Shown piece after piece: positions 34,001 to 46,740 of a DNA stretch of 64,000 nucleotides. The position numbers and the translations under genes are program-made. Source of the DNA: Cololabis saira (Eukaryota > Chordata > Actinopteri > Beloniformes > Belonidae); NCBI RefSeq assembly GCF_033807715.1, contig NC_084610.1, positions 2,705,001 to 2,769,000 on the forward strand. The letters run 5' to 3'. Every line of letters begins with the position of its first letter. Position 1 is the first letter of the stretch. A model generated the notes under the pieces. The model worked only from the letters and a program-made list of their open reading frames with translations. It was not told the DNA's origin and ran no database searches.

Positions 34001-37000
34001 ACGCGTTACAGTAACGCCGTTAGTTTTGCGGTAACTAATACTCTAACGCATTACTTTTTAAATTCAGTAACGCAGTTACCGTTACCAAAGGTGCGTTACT
34101 CCGTTATTTCTGGCTACAGTGAAGCTTTTTTCCCCGCACGCGGAGACCGGAGGAAACGTAGTGTGGATGTGTGTGTGCTTTCAAAAACATGACGGTCATG
34201 CCGAGACCGCGGTGAAGTTAGTTTTACGTTGGATATTCGTTGGATATTCGACAGAAATGCCCCCAGAGCGAACGTCTGTCGAATATCCAACATAAAACTA
34301 ACTTCACCGCGGTCATGGTGAGCCAAGAGAAGGCGAGTTTCGCAACGTGGAGATATTGTCATTACAGTAATCCCTCGTTTTTCGCAGCGGTTACGTTCCA
34401 AAAAGAACCTGTGGTAAGTGAAATTCTTTTTACAATTAAAAAGGCTTCAAATTGCAGAGATCAGCCCCGCCTCACACGTATTCCACTGCTCTTCTGAGCC
34501 GCTGCATCCCGACTCTGTAGCGTCTTTTTCTCCTAAAGCCATTGGTGCAGGTGTGTTTTTTCGAGAGAAGAAAATAGTTATAGGTCGTTTTGTCGCTTTT
34601 TTTTCTTCTGGACAAAAAGATTCTTATAAACCGACGTGCCACCATTGGTTATATTTGAGATTGTAATGAACGATTCATCAGAGTCCTGTTCCTGAGCTGC
34701 TGCTGAAGCTCATTGGCCGTTCTGAGCTTGTTGCTAAGCAACCAACGTTATTGACACAGGACGTAGAGAAGCGGGGAGACTGTTTAGCCAATCACAATGC
34801 AGAACACAAGGCACAATGCAAATCCATACAGAACCTGCTGAAATGAAGGCTAGAGGGGCATTAATGGGAGCATTTAAAAAAAAAATATTTAAAGTAACTC
34901 AATAGTTACTTTTCATAGTAACGCATTACATTTTGGTCTAAGTAACTGAGTTACTAACTGAGTTACTTTTTTAATGAAGTAACTAGTAACGGTAACTAGT
35001 TACTATTTTTCAGTAACTAGCACAACACTGCTCGCCACTTACGGAACTCAGTAGCCAGCAGAAACGGCAGTAGGAGCATTTATTACATGTATTAACTGTA
35101 GTACCGCTATTATGAGAGGTTATTTCTCACAGTATTAGCATAAAGGGACTTAAGGCTGATTTATGGTTCCGCGTTACACCAACGCAGAGCCTACGGCGTA
35201 GGGTACGCGGCGATTTAACACAGATCCATAATTCAGGCTTCACTCACTGCCGCAACGTGTTGCCTCCAGTCATTTCAATGAGAAGCACACCGCAAAACAT
35301 CGCATTGCATATTCAGCGCCGCACAGAGGCTCCCAAATGGAAATGATTATTGATTTCTGAATGAATGGATAGATACGTCGCTTATTTTTTGCATATTATT
35401 TTTTTTCTTTTCTGGCCTCATTGGCCTGGCGCCCTGCCAAGCCTGTACAATTGTAGGAAACACTGTATTATCATTATTATTACAACTCACTCGCCATTGC
35501 ATCTTCTTTTATTCATTAGTGTAACTATTGAAGTGTATGAAAATACATACTCACGTGTCGCAGGTGGTGCTAATTGAACGCTTAAAGAGAAGACTAGATT
35601 ACCGGTAGAACGTTTTGGGCTAAACGATGCAACGCGGTTAGGCTTTCTTTTGGCATCTCTCTTTTTTAATACGAACTGATTAAACTGATTAAATGTTGTA
35701 GTGGATAGCCTGAGTAAGTAAGGACGTACCGTTTTTATGGTGACAAAAGAATCATCTGGTGAGCTCTGCTTGTTGATCCGAGTTCCGACACATTCACTCC
35801 GCTGAGCGCGCACACACACACACGCACGCACACACACACACCGCATGACGGGGCCGCGGAGTTTCTCTATGAAGTCGGCGGTGATCAAAGTAATTTGTGG
35901 TACAAGCAGAGCGAATCACAACTTTAATGAGTGCGGTTCAGTTTGACATTATTGTCAGTCTAAGAGAAAAACATTTAATTTTATTAAAATCGAAAAATAA
36001 TATTTATAGGCTATAAAAATAAGCGTCATTAAAGTAGCCGGCTGGACCTACTCGAGTAGTCAGCTATATGGCCGGCAGCCGGCGCTTGTGGAAAGCCCTG
36101 CTCATTCATATGCAAATACTACTTTGCATTGCCCATTTATGGTAAAAAGTGGGCGTGTAGAGGGCGGGATATGAGCCGAATTCAGCTGCGCAACCTTCCA
36201 GCTGGACTGTGATTTATAAAGCGAACATTGCGTGCAAGCGTGCGTGCACGCGGTTTTAAAAAATTTATAAAAAATTTTTGCGCCCGCCATTTTCAGCTTT
36301 TGGCTTTACGTGCACTTTTAGTATGAATCCTGCGCACTCTTTTATAAATGAGGCCCCTGATCATTATGAATGTGAGGTGACGTTAGTCATGATCAGTGGC
36401 GTCGCCTGGCCTGGGCATCCGGGGCTTCAGCCCCGGACGTTTTTTCTTTAGCCCCGGATAATTCAACTTCAGAAGAAAAAAATCATAACTGTACATTACG
36501 AGTCACTAAAGAAGTTGTAGTTTTCCATTATCAGTGGATGCAATAGGGGATGACGTCGAGACACCAAGACCAATCAGAGAGATGGATTGCGTCCCGTATT
36601 GAACTAATACGGGACTCTATTTGTCCCGTATTTTCATTAACGCCCCATACACACGTCTGTCACACACACATCAACACTAAATTTAACAATAATGAACAAA
36701 ATAAACCACAGGAAACATTAAGGCCAGCAAAATCTTTGTGGCGGGACAACAGGACCTGCTGTGTCTGTGCCCAGATCTTTATATGTGCCAGACAGCCGGG
36801 AGGACTCGGGCTTCACCTCCAGGTAGGGCTTGGGAATTGGGAATTAAAAGTTCCGTATTGAACCAATACGGACATATATTATGCCAGGCCCGGTTCTAAG
36901 AGGGTGCATAAGCAAGCATTGCACCCTCAGTTTGTGTTTGCGTGCTCAGTTGAAAAGACGAAAAGAAAACTGACAAATTCGCCCGCGTTAAGCCTGATTT

Positions 37001-40000
37001 ATGGTTCCGCGTTAAATCGTCGGTGTAGGGTACGCGGCGACGCGCACCGTACGTTAACATCCCCGCTTATTATACGCTGTAAGTTCTGCGTTGGTGCAAC
37101 GCGGAACCATAAATCAGCCAGTGTCCGTCACTGCGTGCAGCAGTTTGCTGCACCAACAAGACGCTGCTCTCTGATTATGGCTCAAAGTTTATGAAAACCC
37201 CAAATAAAAAATAAATTAGAGAATATTTTATGAAATCAATAATTCAAAAATTCCATCATCAAAATTATAACAAATAAAAGGTTCAGTTTATCTTGCTTTG
37301 CATGTAATAAGACTAGGTTATATTAGTTTCACCTTTTAAGTTGAATTATTGAAATAAATTAACTTTTACACCATATTCTAGTTGAATTATTGAAATAAGT
37401 TAACTTTTACACCAAATTCTAGTTGAATTATTGAAATAAATTAACTTTTACTCCATATTCTAGTTGAATTATTGAAATAAGTTAACTTTTACACCAAATT
37501 CTAGTTGAATTATTGAAATAAATTAACTTTTACGCCATATTCTAGTTGAATTATTGAAATAAGTTAACTTTTACACCATATTCTAGTTGAATTATTGAAA
37601 TAAGTTAACTTTTACACCATATTCTAGTTGAATTATTGAAATAAGTTAACTTTTACACCATATTCTAGTTGAATTATTGAAATAAGTTAACTTTTACACC
37701 ATATTCTAGTTGAATTATTGAAATAAGTTAACTTTTACACCATATTCTAGTTGAATTATTGAAATAAATTAACTTTTACACCATATTCTTCACCTGAAGC
37801 AATATTCTACACCTTGGCTGATGTGGACATACATAGCATAGGCGGCTATTTCAGCTGCTATATGGTTGGCTGTCTGTACAGTCATGCAAGTTCAATGCTA
37901 TTAAAGAACACGTTTTTTCATATAAAATAAACACATTTTTATGCAGTTTAGAAGTTTTGGGGGTTTTTTTGGCTCCTGCGCTGCTGAAATCGGGGCGTCC
38001 TTTATTTCTATTTCTGAAAGGTGGCAACCTCTTTTTGCTTTAATTCCTGTGTTATCTATAAGCGAATCATCCTGTTTCTATCAATATAATATGTTTTATT
38101 CTGGTACATTTTGGCAGTGTTTGGCTGTAGACAAGACACAATAAGGCTCAAGAAAGCATTGAGCCTTTTTCCCCAGGTAGGATCCTATAGGCTTCGCTAT
38201 AAGGGTCTGGGCTCAGCCCCCAATGTTCTCAGTCCCAAGAAACGCCCCTGGTCATGATCGTAGGTTAAAAACACCAAACAAAATAGCCATCTTCTGATGA
38301 CGGAGGTTAAGGTGGATGTATCCCAGCTGGCTGTCAGACTGGTTCATTCTGCCCATTTACTAATGTTTGGTTTAAGCACAATTAGTCAGTTCTTGCCAAT
38401 ATAGCGTAGCCCAGCACCCCGAAACATTACATATACCATAGCCTGTAAAAAAAACATTGGACAAGGGATTCAGTCACGTGACATATTCGTTTTTAAAGAC
38501 CCCCTTAAGAAGCCTCTTTTTCTTAATAATGAGCTCAGACATGAGGCTTGGGAAGCCAATGACAACACGTCCACCGTATTTCAATCAGATCAACTGATCC
38601 CTGGTCTGCAGAGCTGCTGGCAGACGTTTGACCGAGGAGATTGATTTGCTTTTGCAGCTAGTCGAGGAACTGCAACAAATCTCATCCTGGAACTTAGATG
38701 GTTACAACTTGATTTAAATACAGTTTTTTGGAAAACCGATGAGTGGAGGGTTTGTTATATGCAAACGGTTTCGCCCTATATTTGATTCAAATTTTGACAA
38801 CAAAAGACATGAAGTAATTTGAGTTTCCATCGGCTGCTGTTGGAATATTTAGATTAGTAAAAAAAGAGTAAGCACGTATACTTTAGCAGTAGAGGCTTAT
38901 TTACCAGAAATAAATATTCATAGACGAAAACGCTTGTACCTGTGTTATTTGAAACGTCTTGGTTCCAGTAACATTGTTGTCACCAAGTATCCAGCTAGAC
39001 TTGACTGGTCCATGGTTATCAGTGATGATGCCTTCACAGGTCAGATTACACTGGGTCTTTTCATCGTTGCAGTCTGAGGAAACAGTGGGTTTGGGGACTG
39101 GAGCTGACAGGAGGACAACACATGAAAATGTTTTTGAAATCAGATTAAAAGCAAACAAAAGCAGCCAAGCTTGAGACTAAATTCCTCCACTTACAGATGA
39201 TCTTGATTTCAATGGGGTCTTTGACTTTGTCGCTGATCTCTGGCGTGTAGCGGCCGCTGTGTTCAGGAGTCACGTTGGAGAGCGTCAGACATCCAGATGT
39301 TGTATTCAAGTAACAGTGGTCTGAAAATATGACAGATGCCATAATTAAGGTGTTTTAATGTCATTTATCTTCCTGTGACTGGTTTTTAAAGATTTGAAAA
39401 TTATTTTTAAGTCAACAAACAATAAAGTCCATTGTAAGATTTAATTATCGGGGCATTCTTCTGGCTCTTCCAAGACATTATACATTACACCATGCCATTA
39501 TTTACTGAACAAGAAACAGCACATGATGAACACCCGCGATTTAATGCAACGTTTTCTGTCCTCCAAAAGACAGTCGATCTGAATAAGTGACCAGAATAAA
39601 CTCCTCTGAAAATCTTTGTGTCCTAAAAGTTTCCTTACTAATAACTGAAGGCTGTTTTTAAGGCATTTTTTATTCTTTGTAAGTGGTCTACAGTTTGCCA
39701 TTGCTCTTGGACACATGGAGCTGGATTTTGACAGTTTAAGCTGCTGATTATCACTGAAGACTCCTGTTCACTGTTGGCTGCTACTACGTTCACTTGCACT
39801 GCATTGCAGTGCAATGCACTCGCATTACAGGGCAGCATAACGATTTACTTTTGTGTAAATTATGAAAGAAGTTGTGCGTTTGTCACTTTGTAAGTTATTT
39901 GGTTCAGTTCGTTTAACGAAAAAACTTTTTTTCAACATTTGTGAGCCACGTTCAGGATATCTCACCTATTAAGGTTCCCATTGAATGTAAAACCAGCTTT

Positions 40001-43000
40001 ACCTTGTCATAAAGTTTGACAAGTCTGACAGACATGCAGTGAAACTTAAAGGGGACATATTATGGCATTTAATGTATATTTTAAACAGGCCTTGAATGTC
40101 TTAAAAACAATCTAAAGCTTGTTTTTTCTACATAAATCAGGAATCCAGCCTGTGGGCCATGTCTCTAGTTTTACTGCTTGTAACCTCTTTTTCTGTGCTC
40201 CATTCTAAGGGAGGGGGGGGTATGATAATGAGGCTCTGTGCTGATTGGCTCCCTGAATGACGTGTAGCAGGGGAGGAGAATAAACCTCGCTCCGCCAGAG
40301 CAGCCCGAGCCTGTAAATAAATCACAACACTGAATTTTCACAAATGGCAACTTTATTGTTAAAAAAATAAAATATGAGTTGTATATAAATAACATTTATG
40401 CACTATTTCAGCCGGATCTGCCCGGTGGATGCTGAACGCTGGCCCCGGAGCTACGCCGGGCGCCCGGCGTGGCTCCGGGGCGCATCGCCCGTTACCGGTG
40501 ATCAAACCGACAGATTTCGCTGAAAATCTCGGAGGGTGAAGCTGGTCCGACCTGGGACGGACCCCCGATGACCCAGCTCCCAAACCACCCGGGAACCTGG
40601 ATGATTTAACCTGGATCCGCGGCGCCGCGTCCGACTGGCTCAAGGAAGAACCGCTCCAGCCTGCGTAGAGAGCTGGTTGTGGGCGTGGTTTCAGCAGCGG
40701 AGGCTGAACCTATGGAAATCTGCTCCTGTCGTGACGTCACGACGGGAGCAGATTTTAATCGGCTCAAAAAAAAACCACGTGACACTGGGGGATTCTGTAA
40801 GGCGGGGGTCAGAGACCTTGCAGAAATTCATGGTATTTTGTCTCCCCTGTGCTGGCAGGGTGAGGGGAGACCACTTTATATATGTTAAAACAAGAAAAAA
40901 AACGTGTTTTTCATAATAGGTCCCCTTTAAGTCCTATTGTCATTTCCTTCATTTGCAAATTTCACAATTTAAATATTTAGTTGAAAAATGATCCAATGCC
41001 AAATACTGAAACTGAGACTTTTACAACACATTATATTGACTTATTTGGGTAGACCTGACAAAAAATTAAATAAATAAAATAAAATCAGCAAACACAAGTG
41101 CACTTTCTGCTGAGTTGAGGATTATCAGACTATCAACACGGTAGCACAGCTGACTTATAGGAAGACATGCAGAACTTTTAACAGGAGAGAGAGCGGCACT
41201 GCGCTGTCAAATCCCACAGCAACAGCTCGTGTCTCAGCATTAACGCACTAGGCTCTCAGGCACTACGGACACGATCAAGTTGGGATTTTCAGCTCCATGT
41301 CAGTAGCCTGTAATTAATTAAAGGCTCATCCAAAATGACATTGGCCCACCCAGAACAGAAATCCTGGCATCGCCGCTGCTATGAACCCAATGCAGAGTCA
41401 GTTAGCATTAGGGCTGTTCGATTTTGCTCAAAAATAAAATCTCGATTTTTTTCTCTCAAAATCCGATTTTCGATTACGATTACGATTATTTTGTGAATTG
41501 ACAAAAGGCAAAGAAATGATTTCAAATATGCTGTTTTTTTATTGAACATTTGCCCCATTGGGCTTTAAGTGCAAACTTTGCTCTTATTAAACCAAAAATG
41601 AATGAATAAAGTGCAAAACTCTGTAAAATAAGTTGAAAATTTTTTTAAAAAATATAATAAAATATAAAGTTTTATCTCTGAAAAAAAAATCAGCAAATCA
41701 GCACTTGCAAACATACAGTATATATATATATAATATTTCCAATTAAATAAAACAAGACATTTTCTAATTAAACTAAACTGGGTCTTTGCATGCTAAATAA
41801 TAATGCAACCCATGAAGGAGGTAGAGGTGTGTAATGTCAGTCATTACATTTGCTATTCACATTTGCAAGTTTTTTGCAAGGAACACGAGCCGGTCTAGCG
41901 CATCTGGCTTGAGGGATGCCCGGTGGCATGTTACAACGCCCCCTCCTACACTAAAGAGCCTCTCCGATGGGGCACTTGTCGCAGGTATTGAGAGGTATTT
42001 CCATCAATCATTAATATGGTATCAATCATTAATATGTGTGCAGACAAGGTAAAAAAAAAAAAAAAAAAAAAGTGAAAAATCGATTTTACGAGTTTCACGT
42101 TTTAACATCGTTCTAATTACATAATCGCGATTACGATTTAAAATCGAATAATCGAACAGCCCTAGTTAGCATGTGGCTAAATTAGTCACAATGTTAGATA
42201 GACAAACATTTTACATTTGACCTTGGGCTAACCTTGACCTTGAACCCAATTTCATACATCAGACAATATACCCGTAAACTCAGGAAAGTATAAGCCTGTA
42301 TTCAGTGTAAATAATAATGACAATAATAATAATAAATGGAACTTGATAAGACACTGATGCATTCATTTCCAGTTGTAACTCCCGACAACTTCACTGAGTG
42401 ACATTTGTCAATTTCTATCTTGGACACGTAGCTTCACTGTAAACCGACCAATCACCACCCCAGCTCACCGACACTAACAACCAATCAGTGTGTAACGTAT
42501 TCAACTGTTGATGGCCGGATCAACAGCTTCTGATCAGAGGACCAGTCACAGGGATGGAAGTGGGGCACGTAAAGTAAATGTAGGAAACCTTTGGTCAGAA
42601 TAACATTACGTACCCTATTTAGAGACCTCAGAAAACTCATTAAAACAGCCTGCTTTCTATTGGACCTTTAAAGAATTGGGTGTATGCAGTGGCGGTCTTT
42701 GTATTGAGGCGTTGCTAGGCAACCGCCTGGGGCCCCACTAAACTTCCCCATACATAGGGGCCCCCAGAGCAGCTGCCCACACACTCCCCGTACAGCTGTT
42801 AGTCTAATTGGGGGCCCCTGGAGTGTGGAGTGAGCCCCATCCATGTGTTTATAAATTCTAATTTTGTACGTTTAAATCACAAGCAAAAACAACACAATAA
42901 AATACAGAGAAATACAGAATCCGTGCACACCCCCTCCCTTTCGCGTTAAAATGGAATATTCCATCCATGCAGTGCTTTAAGTGGGCTGGTGCGCAGCGGT

Positions 43001-46000
43001 ACGGAGTACCCCCACTTCTCAGTATTAGCCTCTGGCGTACCGGGACTTTTTACGGTGTACCGGGACTTCTCATGAGCTCACAGTTCTCTGTTCTCTCCTT
43101 GTGATTTGGCTACAGTGGCGTCGCAACGCGACTGCCCCTCATGAGACGTTCACTCGTAAAGCCTGATTTATGGTTCCGCGCTAAATCGCCGTAGAGCCTA
43201 CGCCGTATGGACGCGGCGACGCGCAACATACCTGCGCGTCGCCGCGTAACAACGGCGTGGTTCTGCGTTGGTGTAACGCAGAACCATAAATCAGTTTACG
43301 GAGGTCCCGGGAGTCGAGAGTGTGCCAGAAAGCAATAAAAAGAACGCGAAGAACGAAGAACATATTTTAATCTTTCTTTAAAAGTGGAGAGGAGGAGAAA
43401 CCTCTGCTAAAAGCTGTCCATCAAAATCAAAATCACCCCCCCCCCCCCTCTTGAAATAAAAACGGTCAAAATCATCCCCCCTGAAATAAAAATGAATGTG
43501 GTTTTACTGCTTTTTCAGCATTTAGAGTCATCACCAGAAAAATAACACCAGAAAAATAACTTATTTGACCATTTTCATCTGTTTCAAGTAAATTTTCTCT
43601 TGAAATAAGTAGAAAAATCTGCCATTGGGAAGATTTATCTTCTTATTACAAGCAAAAAAATCTTGTTCCACTGGCAGATTTTTCTACTTATTTTAAGTGA
43701 AAATCTACTTGAAACAGGTGAAAATTGTTGTTTTTTCCAGTGATGAGTCTTGTTTTAAGTGTAATGAGATTTTTTTTACTAAAATGAGACATTTTAACTA
43801 GAAATAAGACAAATATTCTTCTTAAGATTGTGAGTTTTTGCAGTGATCCATGTTACTTATCCTGTGAAGGACAGAGTCATATTGATAAGTTCAGAAAAGT
43901 GTTTTTTATTGTTGTGTTTTGATGTATTTGATGTAAGCCCAGTGGATATTTAAAGCTTACAGAAGGCTGCATTTAACTGCTGCTATGTCATTCCTGCAGT
44001 TTTTCTGCAGCTGTTTTGGTCACTGCTATTATTTGTAATATATTATATTATTTGTAATCAGGACAAATTATCTGTCCCCATATGATAAAATCCACCATCC
44101 CCCCTGATTTCTTTTTTTACAACTTGAGTACTGTCTACCAGTGAATGTGAGCGTTTTCTTGTGTACACATAATTTGTTTGGAAAATTCAATGAAACAATT
44201 TTCTTTTTAAAAATCAGGATAATGTCCTAGTATTTAAATATATCACTTAATCATCTGCTGTTACCCACCGCCTAATTTACCTGACATGAGTTGAATAAGG
44301 GGAGTACCGGCACTTATTTTTGTCCACTTAAAGCACTGCATCCATGCCATCATGTGCGCGAGACAACTGTTCCAAAACATTCCCCATGTTCATGATGTTC
44401 ATATCTGCGCACGGCGCAATTACAATGCAGAATGCATTGTGATCCCTCAGTGGTGGCTGCGCACATCTGCGCAGTGGGTGGCACCGCGAACGTGCTGTTT
44501 CTGAAAGACGGAAGTGAAATGCTACACTCAAGCTAGCGGGGAAGCGAGTTGTGAGAAGTTGAACAAACTTTTGAAATTAGCGAAATGAAGCGCCACTATG
44601 AAAGTGGCGCTTCCAAAAGGAAGAAAAAGGAAGAGGCCAAATCAAAGGCTCACTCACTCACTCACACACACACACACTCAGATATCTATCCCTCACTCAG
44701 ACCTCTCTTTTAAAATATTCTTTAAATAAATACTTTGCTTTTTGATATACAATGGTGTGTTATCTGAAACTCATTGTTAAAAGTAAGGGTTCGATGGGCC
44801 TCCCAGATAATTTCGCCTGGGGCCCCCAAATGGCTAGGACCGCCACTGGGTGTATGGGCAGGGCAGAGAGGAAGCACAGCGGATCCATCACCCCAACGGT
44901 GTGACCAGGAAGTGTTTTTGTGCGAGTGAATTAAGTTCAAGGGCAGTTATGAGTTTAAAGGGTCAACTCGACCTGAATCAATGGTGGGAAAGCAGCAAGT
45001 GAGGCCCCTAAAACCCTTTTTTTCCAAGGTTCAACCAATTTTATGTCGAATTTGTGGCCATTCTAACACAAACCCAAAACAATTTTAAGGTTTAACTGGA
45101 TTTAAGTTGTTTTCCCACTGAAAACCAAATGAGTAACATTGTAAATAATGGAATTATCAATTATTGGCAATAAAAACATTATAATTATAGTTATTAAAAG
45201 GAAAAGTTAATTAGATTAATAAAAACAAAATGTGTAGTTCAACTGATAAAGATATAATCATTAGCGAGTTTAGTTTTACATTCTTAGGAACCTCTTAAAC
45301 ACTTAGGCACCCTGACTTATTATTCTTGGCATTTGACGTTTACTTTAGTTAAATAATGTGTGAATGTACCTTTAAAAATACGATAGCAGGTGACATTCAT
45401 TCCGTTAAACCAGTCCACAGCGATGTCCTGTCCATGTTTCCAAGTTATGCTGGTGATTGGAGGAGCCACGTAGTCTGAACAGAGGACAAATGAGGAGCCC
45501 AGCTTCCTGTAGGGGTCTGCTTCATCTGTAAAATAAAGATAATATCATACACAGCTCTTTAAAGGAGACCTATTATGGCATTTAATGTATATTTTAAACA
45601 GGCCTTGAATGGCTTAAAAACAATCAAAAGCTTGTTTTTTCTACATAAATCAGAAATTCAGCCTGTGGGCCATGTCTCTAGGGATTGCGTTCCCCCCCGG
45701 GAAATTTTTTGAGCATAATGCATTTAAATGCATCAAATATATACGAGAGGTGCCGGATCTGCCCAAATAAGTCCCGGAACACAGGGAGGCCAAAATCGAG
45801 AGGTGCCGGATCCGGCACAAATTAACCCCTGGACTGTCCTAACTGGCCCGAGTTTAACGGTTTCAGTGTGGACAGAGAGCGTCCGATGTCACGCAGCTCG
45901 ACGCGACGCCCCGCTGTATTAGTTTACAGCGCAGTCTTGCCACATCCAGTATGGCGGCGACGTTGACGTACGGCTCAGCGCTTGATGGGGCGTCTATGTT

Positions 46001-46666
46001 TATATGTCTATGACTAATACAAGTAAATGGACTTATTTTCATAAAGAGCCTTTCTACAAAGAAATGTACGTTTTACGTATCATTTATTCATTCACACACG
46101 CACTAATATACTTGGGAAACAGTTAGGCACCAAATATAATATATTTTATTTTCTCAGATGGCAAAAATAAGAACTTTATTGATCCCACATAGGAGTAATT
46201 CATGTTATATCAGCTATAGAGAACAAGGTAGTGCCGAAAAACAATATATATCCCCCCTCACAAAAATAATAAAAATAGAGAAACATATTTGATTTGATTT
46301 ATTTTATTTTTGTACATGTAAAAAAAAACAACACTTCATGAGAAGTTTAAGAAAACAAAACAACAAAATAAAGAATGTCATCTTTTAACACTTGCTATCT
46401 TAAATTACATGTGCCAAAAAAGGAGTAGGAAGAAGTTTTAACTTATTTAATCCTACCCCCATTCACTGATCATTTAACCTGTATTTATAAATACTCACAC
46501 ACTGTACTCACACTGCTAAATAACAGTATTATTATTATTATTATTATACATACACATAGTTGAATATTTCTATATATATTTGTACACACATGCCCATATA
46601 AATATTTATATAAATATACTTATTTACACTATACTGCATCTGCTCTATATCTATGTATATATCTAC

Positions 46667-46740
<74 letters not shown>

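Larger units (their letters stand above)
33895..35430. repeat. Second copy of the 29590-30280 repeat, interrupted
   Basis: Matches 29590-29663 at 33895-33971 and resumes at 35031 (ctcgccacttacggaactca). The gap is a hAT insertion. Compared with 29972-30190 this copy lacks about 200 bp between aggctc and cccaaatgg. Confidence 0.75.
33253..36356. mobile_element. Harbinger-type element, 3.1 kb, with nested inserts
   Basis: GGGCCTCATTTATAAA on both ends in inverted orientation, flanked by CTG (33250-33252 and 36357-36359). Internally it holds a hAT-like end (33643 on), a broken copy of the 29428 element, the hAT element at 33972-35030 and a palindromic MITE at 35153. No own transposase is recognised. 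Right-end internal sequence is rich in tgcgtgcaagcgtgcgtgc. Confidence 0.7.
36394..38250. mobile_element. hAT-type element, TSD GTCATGAT
   Basis: CAGTGGCGTCGCCTGG left end and inverted CAGGGGCGTTTCTTGG right end. Perfect duplication GTCATGAT (36386-36393 and 38251-38258). Contains a palindromic MITE (36991-37118), an 11-unit 41-bp array and a segment found inverted at 46990-47220. No transposase. Confidence 0.9.
42970..44338. mobile_element. hAT-type element nested in another hAT, TSD CATCCATG
   Basis: CAGTGCTTTAAGTGG ends inverted, perfect CATCCATG duplication (42962-42969 and 44339-44346). It holds a palindromic MITE (43160) and an inverted-repeat block (43540-43840). No transposase. Confidence 0.9.
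42687..44848. mobile_element. hAT-type element, TSD GGTGTATG
   Basis: CAGTGGCGGTC ends inverted, perfect GGTGTATG duplication (42679-42686 and 44849-44856). Near its right end it keeps a transposase start (44585). A second hAT element (42970-44338) is inserted inside. Confidence 0.9.
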
